64,000 nt of DNA from Rapana venosa (GCA_028751875.1 CM054154.1:53638594-53702593); one strand, 5' to 3'; counted from the first letter of the stretch, positions 12,488-23,101 are shown. The notes: generated by a model from the sequence alone, not told the origin. Program-made: numbers and translations.

Positions 12488-13905
12488 CCATAAATTTCCC
12501 TGCATTCTATCTATCTATCTGTCCCGTTAAACTGAAACCCCTTGGGGGGACCCTCAAAGACTAAAACCAGTTCCCTTCCTTTCCCCTCTTGTTCTACCTT
12601 TCCCGGGTTTTGTTTAGTTCTAGGCCTTTTCCAAATTTGCTGAGGGTTTTCCTCTCAGCTCTTCCAGGTCTGCCTTCTTCTTCTTCCCCCCTTGGAAATG
12701 CCTTGGGAAGATTGTCCCCTTTTTAAGTCCTTTTGGGTCTTTTTACATGCCCATAAACCCTTTAAGTTTTCGTTTTTCAAAATCGAGGGAAGGTTTTTCC
12801 CCAAAAGGGGCCAATGGTTTGTGGGTTCTGTTATGCAGCTTTCGGGTTTCTTTTTGTGGTTTTTTGTAGGAATGCCCAAAGGGGTCTCCCAAAGCATCTC
12901 ATCTCCACCCCTTGTACCCTTTTCCCCCAAAACTTCAGTCAGGGTCCCTGTTTTCCCGGATACAGAAATATGGATATTTACAAGGGGGCGCATTAGTCTT
13001 ATCCCTTTGGGGTAAAATGAGATATTTTTTTCTCTTCCCCCATGGTGTTTTAGTTTTTGACAGGTTGGGAAATTGGGCTGTTTCAGTTCTGGCCCTATTA
13101 TTCTTGGGTTGGGTCCCCCGGGCTGATACAATGGTCCAGGTACTTGAAACTTTGAACTTTTCCAGCTTCTGGGCATTAACCCGGGGAAAACAGTGCAATG
13201 CCCCTTGGTGTTATTTTGTCATCAGTTTGGGGCCTTTTCTGCCCCTTATTTCCAAACCGTATGTTTTGGGGGGCCTTATTTTAGGTGTTCCCTTTTGGCT
13301 GGGGAAGCTCTTTTTCTGATCCGCTATTTCCCTCAATGTCATCTAAAAAGCGGAGGTTTGTGATCGTTTGCAAACCCAAAGCTGACTGATCCCTTTATGA
13401 TGTTCCCGTAAAAATCAGCCATGAAATTTTCTCAAGGGGAAAGATGGAAAAGATTTTGGGGGAAGTAGACAGCCCCGGGCCCAAATCCAACGTTGTTCGA
13501 AAAAACCAAATTTTCCCAAAGTTGTTGTTGTAGTACAAATGCACTGGGGGGCCTCGCTGTACAGCTTTTTGATGACTCGATTTAGGTTTGCATTGATGCT
13601 GTACAAATTCATGGTGCCCAAAAGCTGCAAAGCCACAACCCCGGGCAAATGCCTTTTTTAAAATCAATAAATACATGGTTTAAAAGGGCTTGTTTTTTAT
13701 GTTGAAGGTACCCCTCCCCATAGTATTCTGGGTTTAATATCTGTTCTGTTGTGCTGCGCCCTGCTCTGAAACCTGCTTGTTCCTAGCAATTTATGGGCTC
13801 TTCTTCGGCTTTGGGCTATTCAATTTTCTCAGAGGGCCTTGGTTGGGTGGGATATGAAAGGCTGATTTTTTTGCGGTTTAAATTTTTTTTTCATTGTTTT
13901 AAAAA
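12488..13905 (-). mobile_element. RTE-like LINE fragment J1, 5'-truncated, (GATA)n tail
   Basis: Reading leftwards, fragments of an RT are visible: an EEQAGF-like segment (about 13790-13830), an ID-KKAFARG palm motif (about 13640-13670), SINANLNRVIKKLYSEAP (about 13550-13610), and a basic C-terminal tail. It ends in a GATAGATA run on the minus strand at about 12509-12524. The same family recurs as J2 at 45.76-46.85 kb. Indels are dense, so no long frame survives. Confidence 0.6.
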
Positions 13906-14400
13906 TTTTCCCTTTCCTGCAAAATTTCTCCGTGTTTAATTTTTCTTTGTGTGTGGGGGGGGTGCTGGGTTTTCTTTTTGTGTTCACTTTCCCCTTTTTT
14001 TTTTAAAACCCACGTTGTGAATTTCCCGCTTTGTGGGTTCACATTCCCTTTTTTTATGCATTTTTGCAAAGCAGGTTTCTTCTTTTGAAGTTCCTGGTCA
14101 TGAGTTTTGGGTTTTTCTTCATCAGCTAAATACAGCAGCTTTAAATAGGAGGGGGGCCCCGACTTCAGGGAGAAGAAGTCTTCAAATTTTTTTAAAGCCT
14201 TTTCCCCCTTTAAGGGATTTCCAGACGGGCCCAAAAAAGGAGCTGAATGAAAGAGATAGATAGATAGATAGATAGATAGATAAATCGATCGATCTACATT
14301 GTGTGGTGGTGCATGCGTGTATATAAGTGTGTGTGTGTGTAATAAAGAGTCATAAAAAGGGAAAAAATACACAAATAGTACTCTTAACATAAACAGATCA
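13906..14400. repeat. Low-complexity spacer with (GATA)n
   Basis: Contains a GATA tetranucleotide run at about 14250-14282 and a short GT run near 14325-14340. The 160-codon minus-strand frame across it is made of simple repeats and shows no domain. A RTE-type tail is possible but the body was not recognised. Confidence 0.45.
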
Positions 14401-14506
14401 AGAACATTTAAAAAAAATGAAATTCGAAGAGAACTACAACTACAATAAGTGCCCTATGGACTTAACAATAAACCTTTAGCAATGTCAAACGTTAGCTTTA
14501 CATTGT

Positions 14507-15130
14507 TCAAAACTTCGTCAATGGTATTCTCAGAAAAGCAGGGAGATAAGGTTTTAAATTCTCACATTCAAGTATGATATGGGTATTTAAAATATATTCG
14601 CCACATAAGCATTTAACATCTTTGCTGAATTTTGTTGTGAATGCATTTAATCTTATCCTGAAAAATAATGCCTTGAGTTGTCTTTCTTTGACAGCATTTG
14701 TATGAATCTGTAAGTGATAAATGTATTCAATTACGCTCTTCCCACTCTGAGTTGAATGTGAAAGCTGCTTGATTTGCCGATGCTTTTCTATGAATTTGTT
14801 TAAGGAAGCTTCTTCTAACAACTGATAACCCTCTGCAATGGATAGAGGGACATGCAGTACTATAGTCCCCTTTATATTACGTGCACCTTTCTTCGCAGCC
14901 CGATCAGCCCACTCATTAGAAAATAATCCTATATGTGAAGGAATGCAGCAAAAGGAAACATGAATTCCTCTTAAACGCAGAAGATTTATGAAGTATTTGA
15001 TATTTAGTATAAGTTTAGTAGATTGCTTATAAGTTTTAGACTTTAAGGCATATAAAACTGATTTTGAATCCACACAAAGTAATATGTGAAAGAAACAGTA
15101 TTGATGATCTAAAATGAAATTCAAAGCCAT
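14507..15130 (-). pseudogene. RNase H and C-terminal region of LINE M
   Basis: A 207-codon frame contains CVDSKSVLYALKS (about residues 19-31) and IPSHIGLFSNEWADRAAK (about 63-80), which match the later RNase H motifs with the catalytic Asp positions. A Cys/His-containing C-terminal part follows (CLCGEYILNTHIILEC). The first RNase H motif, YTDGS, lies in the preceding frame near 15250, so a frameshift splits the domain. Confidence 0.7.
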
Positions 15131-15198
15131 AAGAATAGAGATCAGTCCAGCTGTAAAAACAGATCGATTTTTACCAACATAATACGACTTTTCTATTT

Positions 15199-15672
15199 TT
15201 AGTGCTGGTATGACAATGCTGAACCTGCTTGATGATTGTTTAAAAGTGAGCCATCTGTATACATTTTAAGACAATGAGAGTAATTATGTTCTATATGTGA
15301 ATGAACATTAACTGTCATGGTATTTGGATTCTCATTCTTTTTCATGTTGGTATAATATACATCAAAGTGTGCTTGCATCATTTCCCAAACAGGACAGACT
15401 GAAACTGCTCTTTGTGAGTCTACATCAGATTTGAAAATTTCAGAACGCTCGTAAAGATCTGATGTGTAGGTACTTACTGTCATTAAAGAGTTTATGTGTC
15501 GGGCTCTTTTGGGAAAATCTGTTTCAGACCTCATTTTTATTTCTTTTGAAGCAAAGTTATCAGGTGTTGAGCTTCTCAGAATATATTTGGCACATACAAG
15601 TTGTCGGTACTCATCAAGTGGTAACATTCCAATTTCTTTATATGTATTAAGTGCCGAGGTATGAAATGGCAC
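15199..15672 (-). pseudogene. RT-RNase H connector of LINE M
   Basis: A 157-codon frame covers the segment between RT and RNase H and ends with KMYTDGSLLNN, the start of the RNase H fold. Upstream RT coding is broken by stops. Continues in another frame at 15130. Confidence 0.6.
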
Positions 15673-16191
15673 AACCTAGAGCAAGTCTGTACGCCTTACA
15701 GTCTACACTTTGAAGCTTCTTTAATAAGTATTTAGGGCATAAAATAAACTTCTTGTCCATAGGATAATTTAGATCTGATTAGAGAGGTAGACAGATGTTT
15801 CAGAATTGTCTGTCTTGCCCCAATACTGCTTTCGTACAATTTTAAGCAGATTTAAACAATTTCTGCCTTTAGTTAGACACATTAATGTTTGGGCATTCCA
15901 AGTTAACTTTTAGGAAAGAAAAACACCTAAAAACTTTACTAAGTGTTTATATTCAATTATTTCGTTTTTAATTTTAAACACAGGTAAGTTGTCTGGGGAA
16001 TTGCTACCGTTGTTAAAAAAAGCATCATATGCGTTTTTTCTGTGGATAATTTTATGCCATTTCAATTATGTACTTATTTAAAAATTTTCAAGGGCTTTTT
16101 GGTACGTTTTTAAAATGATTTAAAGACCTTTTTTAGTGTGTTTTGTTTCATGGTAACATTCATCACATGCATATGTCGTCTGCATATTGTA

Positions 16192-16398
16192 CTAGAACAG
16201 CGTTCTGGACATGTTTTGGGGAAGATCATGTAACAGGATATTAAATAGAACTGGTGCTATAAAAGGAGCCTTGTGGTAAGCCATATCAAGATTTCTAGGA
16301 TCTGAATAGTTATTTCCTACCTTTACTTGAATAGATCTATTGCTAAGAAAGCTCTTGATGTAATGATAAATATTACCGGAAAGACCAATTGTCTTCAA
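16192..16398 (-). pseudogene. RT fragment of LINE M
   Basis: A 68-codon frame encodes SFLSNRSIQVKV and APVLFNILLHDLPQNM, the segment around the RT motif that normally reads GVPQGS-LSP; the Gln-Gly is damaged (YHKAPFIAP). Upstream, FFDINKAYDQVWH is readable to about 16460. Confidence 0.6.
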
Positions 16399-16460
16399 CT
16401 TACTTAATAATTTTGCATGCCAAACTTGATCATAGGCTTTATTTATGTCAAAAAAACGTT

Positions 16461-17932
16461 CAGGGAGAGGAGGTGGAGATTTGGTCTTGGGCTGAAGTTC
16501 GTTGATCGCTGTTCCAGCTGGGCTGTTGGGCGCCGCGTAGTGTTGTCTCTCTATTTGGAGAGCAGGGGTGGGCAGTACCTTGAAGTAGTTCAGGCTCCTG
16601 TGAACCCGGTCTTCGTTCTTCGTTGTTACGTCGTGTCCGTCCTGTCAGCGTCTTCCTCGAGGTGCAGGAGTGCACCATACTTCCTGTGGTGTTGTGTCTC
16701 TTTTTGGAGAGCAGATGGGAGCAGTCATCTTTGAGTGGTTCGGGCTCCCAAGAACCAGTCTACGTTCTTCGTTGTCCTGTCTGTTGTGCCAACGTCTTTC
16801 CTGGGGTGCAGGAGTGCACCTTGTTCTTTCTCAGTGACAGGTGAGGGATGTCCTGTAGATATGATTGAGTAATGTTATGGTTCTTTGTGCTGTTGTGGTG
16901 GTGGTTGTTGATTGTCTTGTGTCAATGCAGTGCTTGGATAGTCGGTTCTTGAAATAATTAATATAGAATGTTTTCGAGGGAGATTTCCTCTTTCTTTAGG
17001 TTTATGGTATATTCGGCAGGCTTAGGTTTCTCTTTTAGTGAACAATAGGATGTGTTCTTTAATATATGTTTTTAAATGTTAATGTTTTGTCTAGAGAGTT
17101 CTCACTAGTGTTTCGAACACTCAGTATTTCTTTAAGTTAATTGATATGGGCGAGTCCTGAATGATTCAGGATTTAGTGCTATGTTGCGTATTAAGCAGTT
17201 GTGTGTGGTTATTATTTTGCTGTGAGACAAGTTCTCTCTTGTGAAAGACTATTTTTTAAAGTATTTTAACTTTCTGTATTTCAACAGAAACAATTAAGGA
17301 ATAGACACCAGACATTGTTTATTCAAATGTAAATGGTTCCTTGGGTATACAGGGTAGAGATTTGGGGTGAATAAACTATTTGTCAACTTGGTGGACACAC
17401 GGAAAATAACCTTATTTGCCTTAGCGCTAGTTATGGGCATATGCTGGGGAACGGCAAGTATTGCCTGTTCCAGGTTCCTGTGGGTGCCTCCAGTGGTGGA
17501 GTCGTACCTGGGGGGGGTGCACCCCGGTGTCCCCTGAGGAATCGCCACGGTTGGCCCCTTGACCCTTTTCCCCTTTATCCCCGGATCACCTTTTCCCCCA
17601 CACTGTTTCCCTTCTCCGTCCCCCTGTCCCCCGTCCCCTCTTGAGGATTCGTGTGATGGGATGTTGGGAAACCCGATTTGTGACTGTGAGGAAGTGGGAG
17701 GGGAATTTTCCCTCAAAACAGGTTTTGGAGTGCAGAAAGGGGAGGGTATTTATAAAGAATTTGAGGGGGTTTGGTTGAATCGTTTTTGGTGAAAGTGGTT
17801 TAGTATTTTTTGATGTGATTTTTTTGTTTTAGAAAATAAATCTAGAAATTTTTTTTTGGTGTTTGTGTTTGGTGTTGTCGGGAAGATGTTTGGGGGCGGG
17901 GGTGGGGGGTTTTTTCCACAATCCCTTTTAGA
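16461..17932 (+). repeat. 5'-truncated long terminal repeat of T1
   Basis: Matches T2 LTR sequence (24739-26639, reverse strand) over its length, for example around 16490-16530, 17000-17130 and 17820-17930. Contains two tandem copies of a roughly 150-bp unit (about 16541-16690 and 16691-16845; both end with GGTGCAGGAGTGCACC) and an AATAAA at about 17833. The first few hundred bases seen in T2, including a TTTAAATAG possible TATA region, are absent here. Confidence 0.6.
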
Positions 17933-18338
17933 GTGGTGGGATTTTTTTTTTATTTTATTTTTCCCTTTAAGTCACGAGATTTTTGGTGAAATTCGGGTGC
18001 TTCCCCCCGGGGGGCGCGTCGCCACAAGAGCAGCGCCCCCCCTTTTTTTTTTTCTTTTTTTTCTTTGGTCGGAACTGTATTTGTTTCCTATGAGTGGTTT
18101 TTTCTAAGATTTTGCCGGGACAAAACCCTTGTTTTGCGTGGGTTTTTTTTTACGGCGCTGAAAATTTTGGTAACACGGGACCTGGTTTATGTCTCATCCC
18201 AAAGACTGCGCCGAGACCACCACTCATGGTCTAATGGATGGGGAAAAATTTCGGGCCGAAACGGCGTACGAACCGCGCACACACCCGACCCGGACTTTTC
18301 GCATTCTAGACAGGCGCGTTACCTCTAGACCACCGATC
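17933..18338 (-). mobile_element. tRNA-headed SINE inserted at the end of the T1 LTR
   Basis: On the minus strand the element starts with an RNA polymerase III-type head: an A-box-like TGGTCTAGAGG (within 18315-18332) and a B-box-like GGTTCGTAC (18266-18274). A conserved body follows that is shared with the SINE at 50.5 kb (GTGAAATTCGGG, GGGAGAGCGC-like and GCGCCACCC-like segments). The L2-like tail is truncated or degraded. It lies between the T1 LTR end and the primer-binding region, splitting them. Confidence 0.7.
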
Positions 18339-18782
18339 CACCGATGCGGGGTAACTGTTAGATTAGCTAGGTGAGTTGTGGGGTGGGTGTCCTGTCTTGT
18401 TACTCTTGTTTTCACTGCAATTTCTGAAGTTTTGTTTTCCCCTTTCCATTTGATTAATTGATGGTCAAAAGGAAATGTAGGGGAGTGATGGCATCTGTTG
18501 ATATGGGCATATTAGAGGTTCGAACCATAAGGTATGAGTGCATATTGAGGTGTGTTTTTTCTCTCACGTTGATATAAGCCTAGCAGGGCCACATAAGCCT
18601 TTTTCCTTCGGGAAGATTTATCTGAGGATAATTCTGTGTTGGCAAAATGCATACCCATAGGAATACCGCTAGTGTGCCAGCCACTCCAGGATCAAAGACT
18701 GAAGAGACAAAAGAGGAAGAGTCTCCTGGAGTGTTTGAGAAGGAAAAACTGTCTGGCTGGGTGAAGAAACAGCTAGGAGGTG

Positions 18783-19731
18783 CACAGCAGTTGTTTTCCC
18801 CCATTTTCTGCTGCACTTAGACGCTGGAACTTGACCCCTGATGTGCTATTTTTAGCTCTGGCACCGACCAGATGCACTGGTCCAGTTTGGCACCATCAAG
18901 ATAGCGCGGCGTTCTTTCCACTGTTTCAGCAGGGGAAAGTGGCCACACGGATTTTAATTTCCAACTTCTAAGTGCTTTTTGATACGTTTGTCATTTTCTT
19001 CAGCGCTACATTCAAGTGTATTCAGTGCAGTGTTCTCTTGTTGTGGAGATATGAATTTGAACAAGTAAAACACTTTTGTGTTGGCGTTATAAACCAAAAT
19101 AACAGATAGATTGGATGTTCTCACCAGATAGCTCTTCTTTGTTTAGTATTGAGAGTGATCATTCTGTGCTAGTGACGCAAATTGATCGCAATTTTCGTCC
19201 TGAAATCGTTTAAGCTTCACTTTGGCAAAGTCAGGTATGTAATGTTAATGTTTGATTTTTTTTAAGCTAAATCAACTTTTGTTGTATTTAGGAAACGTGT
19301 TCATCAGTTTTGAAGGGCTCAAATTTGGGCAAAATCTTGACTGTTTGCTGTCTCAATCTAGCCTAGGCTTAGTGCCTGTGTGTGTTAAGAGGATAGGCAG
19401 GCGGAATGCACGCACGCAGCGGGCTTGTCTTAGGTAATGTAAGTTTTGCCATCCTTTCCAGCCTAAACTAGGCTAATTTCTGATTCTGTGTATGTGTGGA
19501 ACTGTGTGTGGAACTGTGTACGTGTATGTGTGTGTGTGCCTTGTGTGTGTGTTCGTGCGTGTGCGTGCTTGATAGTAGTGGTAATCGAGATTTTATTCTG
19601 TTCTTGGTTTGGATTTTCTTTTTCATATCTATCTATCTATCTATATCTGTGTGTGTGTGGTGTGTGTGTGTTCACTGGGACAGATTGTAAGACTAGGTTT
19701 AGACTAAAATCTTCATCTTTGTGTATCAAAG

Positions 19732-19799
<68 letters not shown>

Positions 19800-20110
19800 G
19801 CACACACATACACACGTAAACACACACACACACTAAACTTCCTACTTCATTGTTAAAACTGAGGGTGTTTTTTTTACTAGCGTAATGCTCGCTACCTATA
19901 CGGTATACCCATTCCTCTCCCGTAGGCCTAGCCTAGCCCAGATCTGCCGCGCCAGCATGTGTAAGTGCTACTAGGCTTGAGATGCTGTGAGGAGGGGGAA
20001 GGGGAGGGGTGAAGAAATGGGAGGGGTGTGGGGGTAAAAAGGTCAGGGCGCGCTAATTTTAGCACTCTGCCTGAACCTTTGACTGAGCGCTGCTGTATAG
20101 GCGTGCTGTG
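18783..20110. mobile_element. 1328-bp non-autonomous DNA-transposon-like insertion
   Basis: Comparison with T2 shows extra sequence exactly here. It starts CACAGCAG and ends GTGCTGTG, which pair as short terminal inverted repeats (7 of 8 bases), and GGTG lies on both sides (18779-18782 and 20111-20114) where T2 has it once. It has no transposase-like frame; inside are (TG)n tracts and a (CT)n tract (about 19734-19797). A 4-bp duplication with CAC-starting ends would fit a Chapaev/CMC-type element, but that is inference. Confidence 0.65.
19734..19797 (+). repeat. (TC)n microsatellite
   Basis: About 32 uninterrupted CT dinucleotides within the DNA-transposon-like insertion, flanked by CA/GT-rich tracts (19640-19670 and 19800-19835). 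Confidence 0.9.
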
Positions 20111-20245
20111 GGTGACTTTTCAGACTCTCTAGGGAACCAGGGAAAAGGTAAGGCTGGTTTTTTTTTCTGAGGAGGACCCTTATACTAAGTTCCGCAGGTT
20201 GGGCTCCGAGTTGGGGTTGTCAGGGGAAGTGCTAGCAGTTTCATC

Positions 20246-21480
20246 ATGGATGCAGTAGAAAAGGAAGAGGCTAGACATTTAAGAGAGGAGGAAAAGGAAG
20301 AGGCTAGACGTTTAAGAGAGGAAGAAAAGGAAGAGGCTAGACGTTTAAGAGAGGAAGAAAAGGAAGAGGCTAGACATTTAAGAGAGGAGGAAAAGGAAGA
20401 GGCTAGACATTTAAGAGAGGAGGAAAAGGAAGAGGCTAGACATTTAAGAGGGGAGAAAAGGAAGAGGCTAGACGTTTAAGAGAGGGGGAAAAGGAAAGGG
20501 GCCCTAGACGTTTAAGAGAGGAGGAAAAGGAAAAGAGGCTAGATGATTAGGGGAAAAAGAAAGGAAGCTAAATGGCTAGAGGAGAGAGAAGAGGTTAGGC
20601 GTTTAAGAGAGGAAGAGAAGGAAGAGGCTAGGTGTTTGAGAGAGGAAGAGAAGGAAGAGGAAAGATATTAGGTTCGAGAGGAAGCTGAACTTAAGCAGGA
20701 AGAAATTTCAGTCCGCAGTGCCCAGCAGTTCAAATATCCAACCCTTTGAGGGAAGGATGACCTAGATGCGTTTCTGATGCATTTTGGCGAATAGCAGGTT
20801 TGGATTTAAATGAAGCGTGAAACTTGGCTGCGCATTTGCTCAGCTGCAGGGTTGAGCTGGGACGCCCGTTTGTGTCCTCTCCTGAAGATGTACAGGAATT
20901 TGAAGCTCTGAAGCACTCTCTTGCAGGGTTCCACCTTGATGCAGGTGCTACTGGGAAAAGTTAGTCTATGCGGAAGGCTGTCGAGGAGACATTTGTGATT
21001 TTTTTTTTCTGCTGAAGACATGCTCTCTCGCTGGTGCCTAGCAAGTGGCCAGGATGAAAAAAATGGTGGAGGACATTAGAGACCTGTTTCGCAAGAGCTG
21101 CTTCTATCGACACTGACACCTGAACTGGTCACGATGTCCAGAAGGAAGAACCCCGAGGGGCTGAGGATTTTGCCCGCGTTGAAAACAAAAATCGTAAAAT
21201 GCAAAGAGGGCAGGTCGTTTTGCTGAGGCAGAGCTCAAGGCCTCGAGGAGTTCAGACAGAAGAAGCGGGAAGTTGCAGTCTGTTTCCCGGGAACCAAAGA
21301 GAGTTCTGCTAGGCAGGCTAGATCTGAGCAGAAGCCAGGCCTGGTGTTAGCTATCAGCAGGGTTTAGGACCTGTCAAAGTTCCGAAGGGAGACCTAGCAG
21401 AGGGGAACCCATCAGCCACCTGTCTGTTTCAAGTGTGGAAGGGGGTGGTCATTTTGCTAGAGAGTGCGGGCAGTTCAAAG
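20246..21480 (+). pseudogene. gag of T1, with 11-residue charged repeats
   Basis: Begins MDAVEKEEA and continues as tandem 11-residue units of the type EEARRLREEEK, predicted to form a long charged coiled coil. After a short link (QEEISVRSAQQF) comes the retrotransposon gag core, recognisable from GKDDLDAFLMHF (about 20750-20795). A knuckle CFKCG-GGHFARECG lies at about 21429-21475 but is split by one extra base. Numerous stops follow the repeats. Gag would coat the element RNA in cytoplasmic particles; this copy cannot. Confidence 0.65.
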
Positions 21481-21589
21481 TAGTCTCTGCAGTGCTCAAG
21501 CAAGAGTGTTCTGGGGAACAACCTTCAGGGTCTCCACTACCTTGTGCATTCCATGCGCTTCTAAAGTATACACTCCTCGATGTGAAGCC

Positions 21590-21850
21590 AGGGGTTGATG
21601 GTCAGGTTATCCAAGGTTTGCGAGACATGGAGCTCACATGATTGTGGTTGCTCATCGGTTGGTCTCTCCACAGTCCTTTCACTGGAGCAACGGTACGAGT
21701 AGTTCTGCAGAGTTCAAAGTGCTCATCTGTGCTGCCTATCACCCAGGTAGATTTGCAGTCTCCATTTATCTGTGGTCGTTTTGACGTAGCTGTGATGGAA
21801 GCACCAGTCATGGATGTTCTCATTGGAAATGTAGCCTGGGAAACAGATGG
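21590..21850 (+). pseudogene. Retropepsin-like protease of T1
   Basis: GQVIQGLRD at about 21600-21630 leads into the position of the Asp-Thr-Gly active site, which is spoiled by a one-base lesion (RDMEL in the open frame, RD-GA in the next). Downstream the fold signature continues, ending MDVLIGNV (about 21810-21835), equivalent to the conserved ILG(N/R) turn. Family knowledge: a dimeric aspartic protease that cuts the polyprotein. Confidence 0.55.
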
Positions 21851-22119
21851 TACACACGAGAGTGCCTGTGTATGCTGACCCTAAGATTGTTGGAGTCACA
21901 GAAGCTAGGATCAGCTGATCAAAAGTCAAAGCCTGTCCCCAAATGCTATTGACCTGGGTGTGAAAGTGACACGTGATGAGTTAGGAAGGAGCAGAGGCAA
22001 GACCTAAGCTTGCAAGGGGCGAGAGATCTAGCAGAGGTAATGCCACTATAAGGACAAGGCTGGGAACATTTCGTTTCAGTACCAGCAAGGAGTTCTTATC
22101 CAGTCATTCCAGAGTCACT

Positions 22120-22500
22120 GTGGTTGCTGTCAGTCATGTCTGTGTTCCTAAGGACCTCCATGTCAATGTGATGACGCTGGGACTCAAACTCCATGTGTGG
22201 TCATCTGGAAGCAAGGCAACAGTGACAAATTTTCAAGGACTACTACTGGCCAGGGAATGGTGCAGATATCAGGCGCTATTCAAGTCCTGTGATTCCTGTC
22301 AGAAGACTGTGGCAAAGGTAAGGGTGGCCAGGGTCCTCCTATGGACGAGATCCCTCCTTCAAAGGATCTCCATTGTTCCATTTTCTGGGAAGCACCAAGA
22401 CCCGCGGCGGATAACTGGTAGGGAGGACACTGCAGTTGTTTCGAAGCTAAGTTGCTGGTGGAGGAGGTGTTGGGGCAGATGTCCTTGGCAAATTTGCTAG
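22120..22500 (+). pseudogene. Integrase N-terminal zinc-binding (HHCC) region of T1
   Basis: The frame carries VPKDLHVNVMTLG, then a damaged GHLGS-KAT stretch, and KSCDSCQKTVAK (about 22270-22305), the CxxC half of the integrase zinc-binding domain; VARV follows as in gypsy integrases. The two His lie in a shifted frame near 22170-22205. Only about 280 bases separate it from the protease, too little for RT plus RNase H, so integrase precedes RT or RT was deleted. The catalytic core would lie in the gap. Confidence 0.6.
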
Positions 22501-22601
22501 GGTAAATACTTGGTCGTGTCTTAGAGTTACATAGTTGTTTTTTTTTTTGGGGGGGAAAATTAAGACCTTGAAGCGGCGAATTTTCAGATTCTTTTATTCC
22601 A

Positions 22602-23101
22602 NNNNNNNNNNNNNNNNNNNNNNNNNNNNNNNNNNNNNNNNNNNNNNNNNNNNNNNNNNNNNNNNNNNNNNNNNNNNNNNNNNNNNNNNNNNNNNNNNNN
22701 NNNNNNNNNNNNNNNNNNNNNNNNNNNNNNNNNNNNNNNNNNNNNNNNNNNNNNNNNNNNNNNNNNNNNNNNNNNNNNNNNNNNNNNNNNNNNNNNNNNN
22801 NNNNNNNNNNNNNNNNNNNNNNNNNNNNNNNNNNNNNNNNNNNNNNNNNNNNNNNNNNNNNNNNNNNNNNNNNNNNNNNNNNNNNNNNNNNNNNNNNNNN
22901 NNNNNNNNNNNNNNNNNNNNNNNNNNNNNNNNNNNNNNNNNNNNNNNNNNNNNNNNNNNNNNNNNNNNNNNNNNNNNNNNNNNNNNNNNNNNNNNNNNNN
23001 NNNNNNNNNNNNNNNNNNNNNNNNNNNNNNNNNNNNNNNNNNNNNNNNNNNNNNNNNNNNNNNNNNNNNNNNNNNNNNNNNNNNNNNNNNNNNNNNNNNN
23101 N
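22602..23101. other. Assembly gap (500 N)
   Basis: Exactly 500 N; true size unknown. T1 and T2 read into it from opposite sides. Confidence 0.99.

Larger units (their letters stand above)
14400..16460 (-). mobile_element. I-type LINE fragment M with RNase H domain
   Basis: On the minus strand an RT fragment (16440 to about 15900, with FFDINKAYDQVWH and a degraded GV-QG box followed by VLFNILLHDLP) is followed by a connecting region and then an RNase H domain starting with MYTDGS (about 15250). RNase H downstream of RT is typical of the I group of non-LTR elements. Stops and frameshifts are frequent. The 5' end is cut at 16460, where LTR sequence of T1 begins abruptly. Confidence 0.7.
18656..20258 (+). 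pseudogene. Small ORF preceding gag in T1, interrupted by a DNA insertion
   Basis: The codons before 18782 and after 20111 correspond to the 109-codon frame of T2 (23729-24058): ATPGSKT..., WVKKQLGG, then after the insertion DFSDS, KFRRLGSELGLSGEVLAV. It ends at TAG 20256-20258, 11 bases past the gag ATG at 20246. Product unknown: hydrophilic, Ser/Glu/Lys-rich. It could be a leader of gag read by frameshifting, or a separate small protein. Confidence 0.5.
16461..22601 (+). mobile_element. Ty3/gypsy-type LTR retrotransposon T1 (partial)
   Basis: Order on the + strand: a long LTR lacking its first few hundred bases (16461 to about 17932), leader, small ORF, gag (from 20246), a CCHC zinc knuckle (about 21429), an aspartic-protease-like region (about 21595-21840), and an integrase HHCC-like region (about 22140-22320) before the 500-N gap. 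T2 (-) and T3 (+) share the same start region. T1 carries a SINE at the LTR end (17933-18338) and a 1328-bp insertion at 18783-20110. Many frameshifts show it is inactive. Confidence 0.75.

Noticed and set aside
18240..18335. A functional tRNA gene on the minus strand
   Set aside because: A- and B-box-like words are present, but the segment continues into a SINE body shared with another locus and lacks paired acceptor arms.
18779..20114. Reading the 1.3-kb extra segment of T1 as a spliced intron
   Set aside because: It does begin near AG-GTG, but the 4-bp duplication and inverted ends fit an insertion, and no AG lies at its 3' end.
20246..20479. EEARRLREEEK repeats as a trichohyalin- or caldesmon-like host protein
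   Set aside because: A gag core (GKDDLDAFLMHFERIAG) follows in T1 and T3, and LTR sequence precedes it in T1 and T2.
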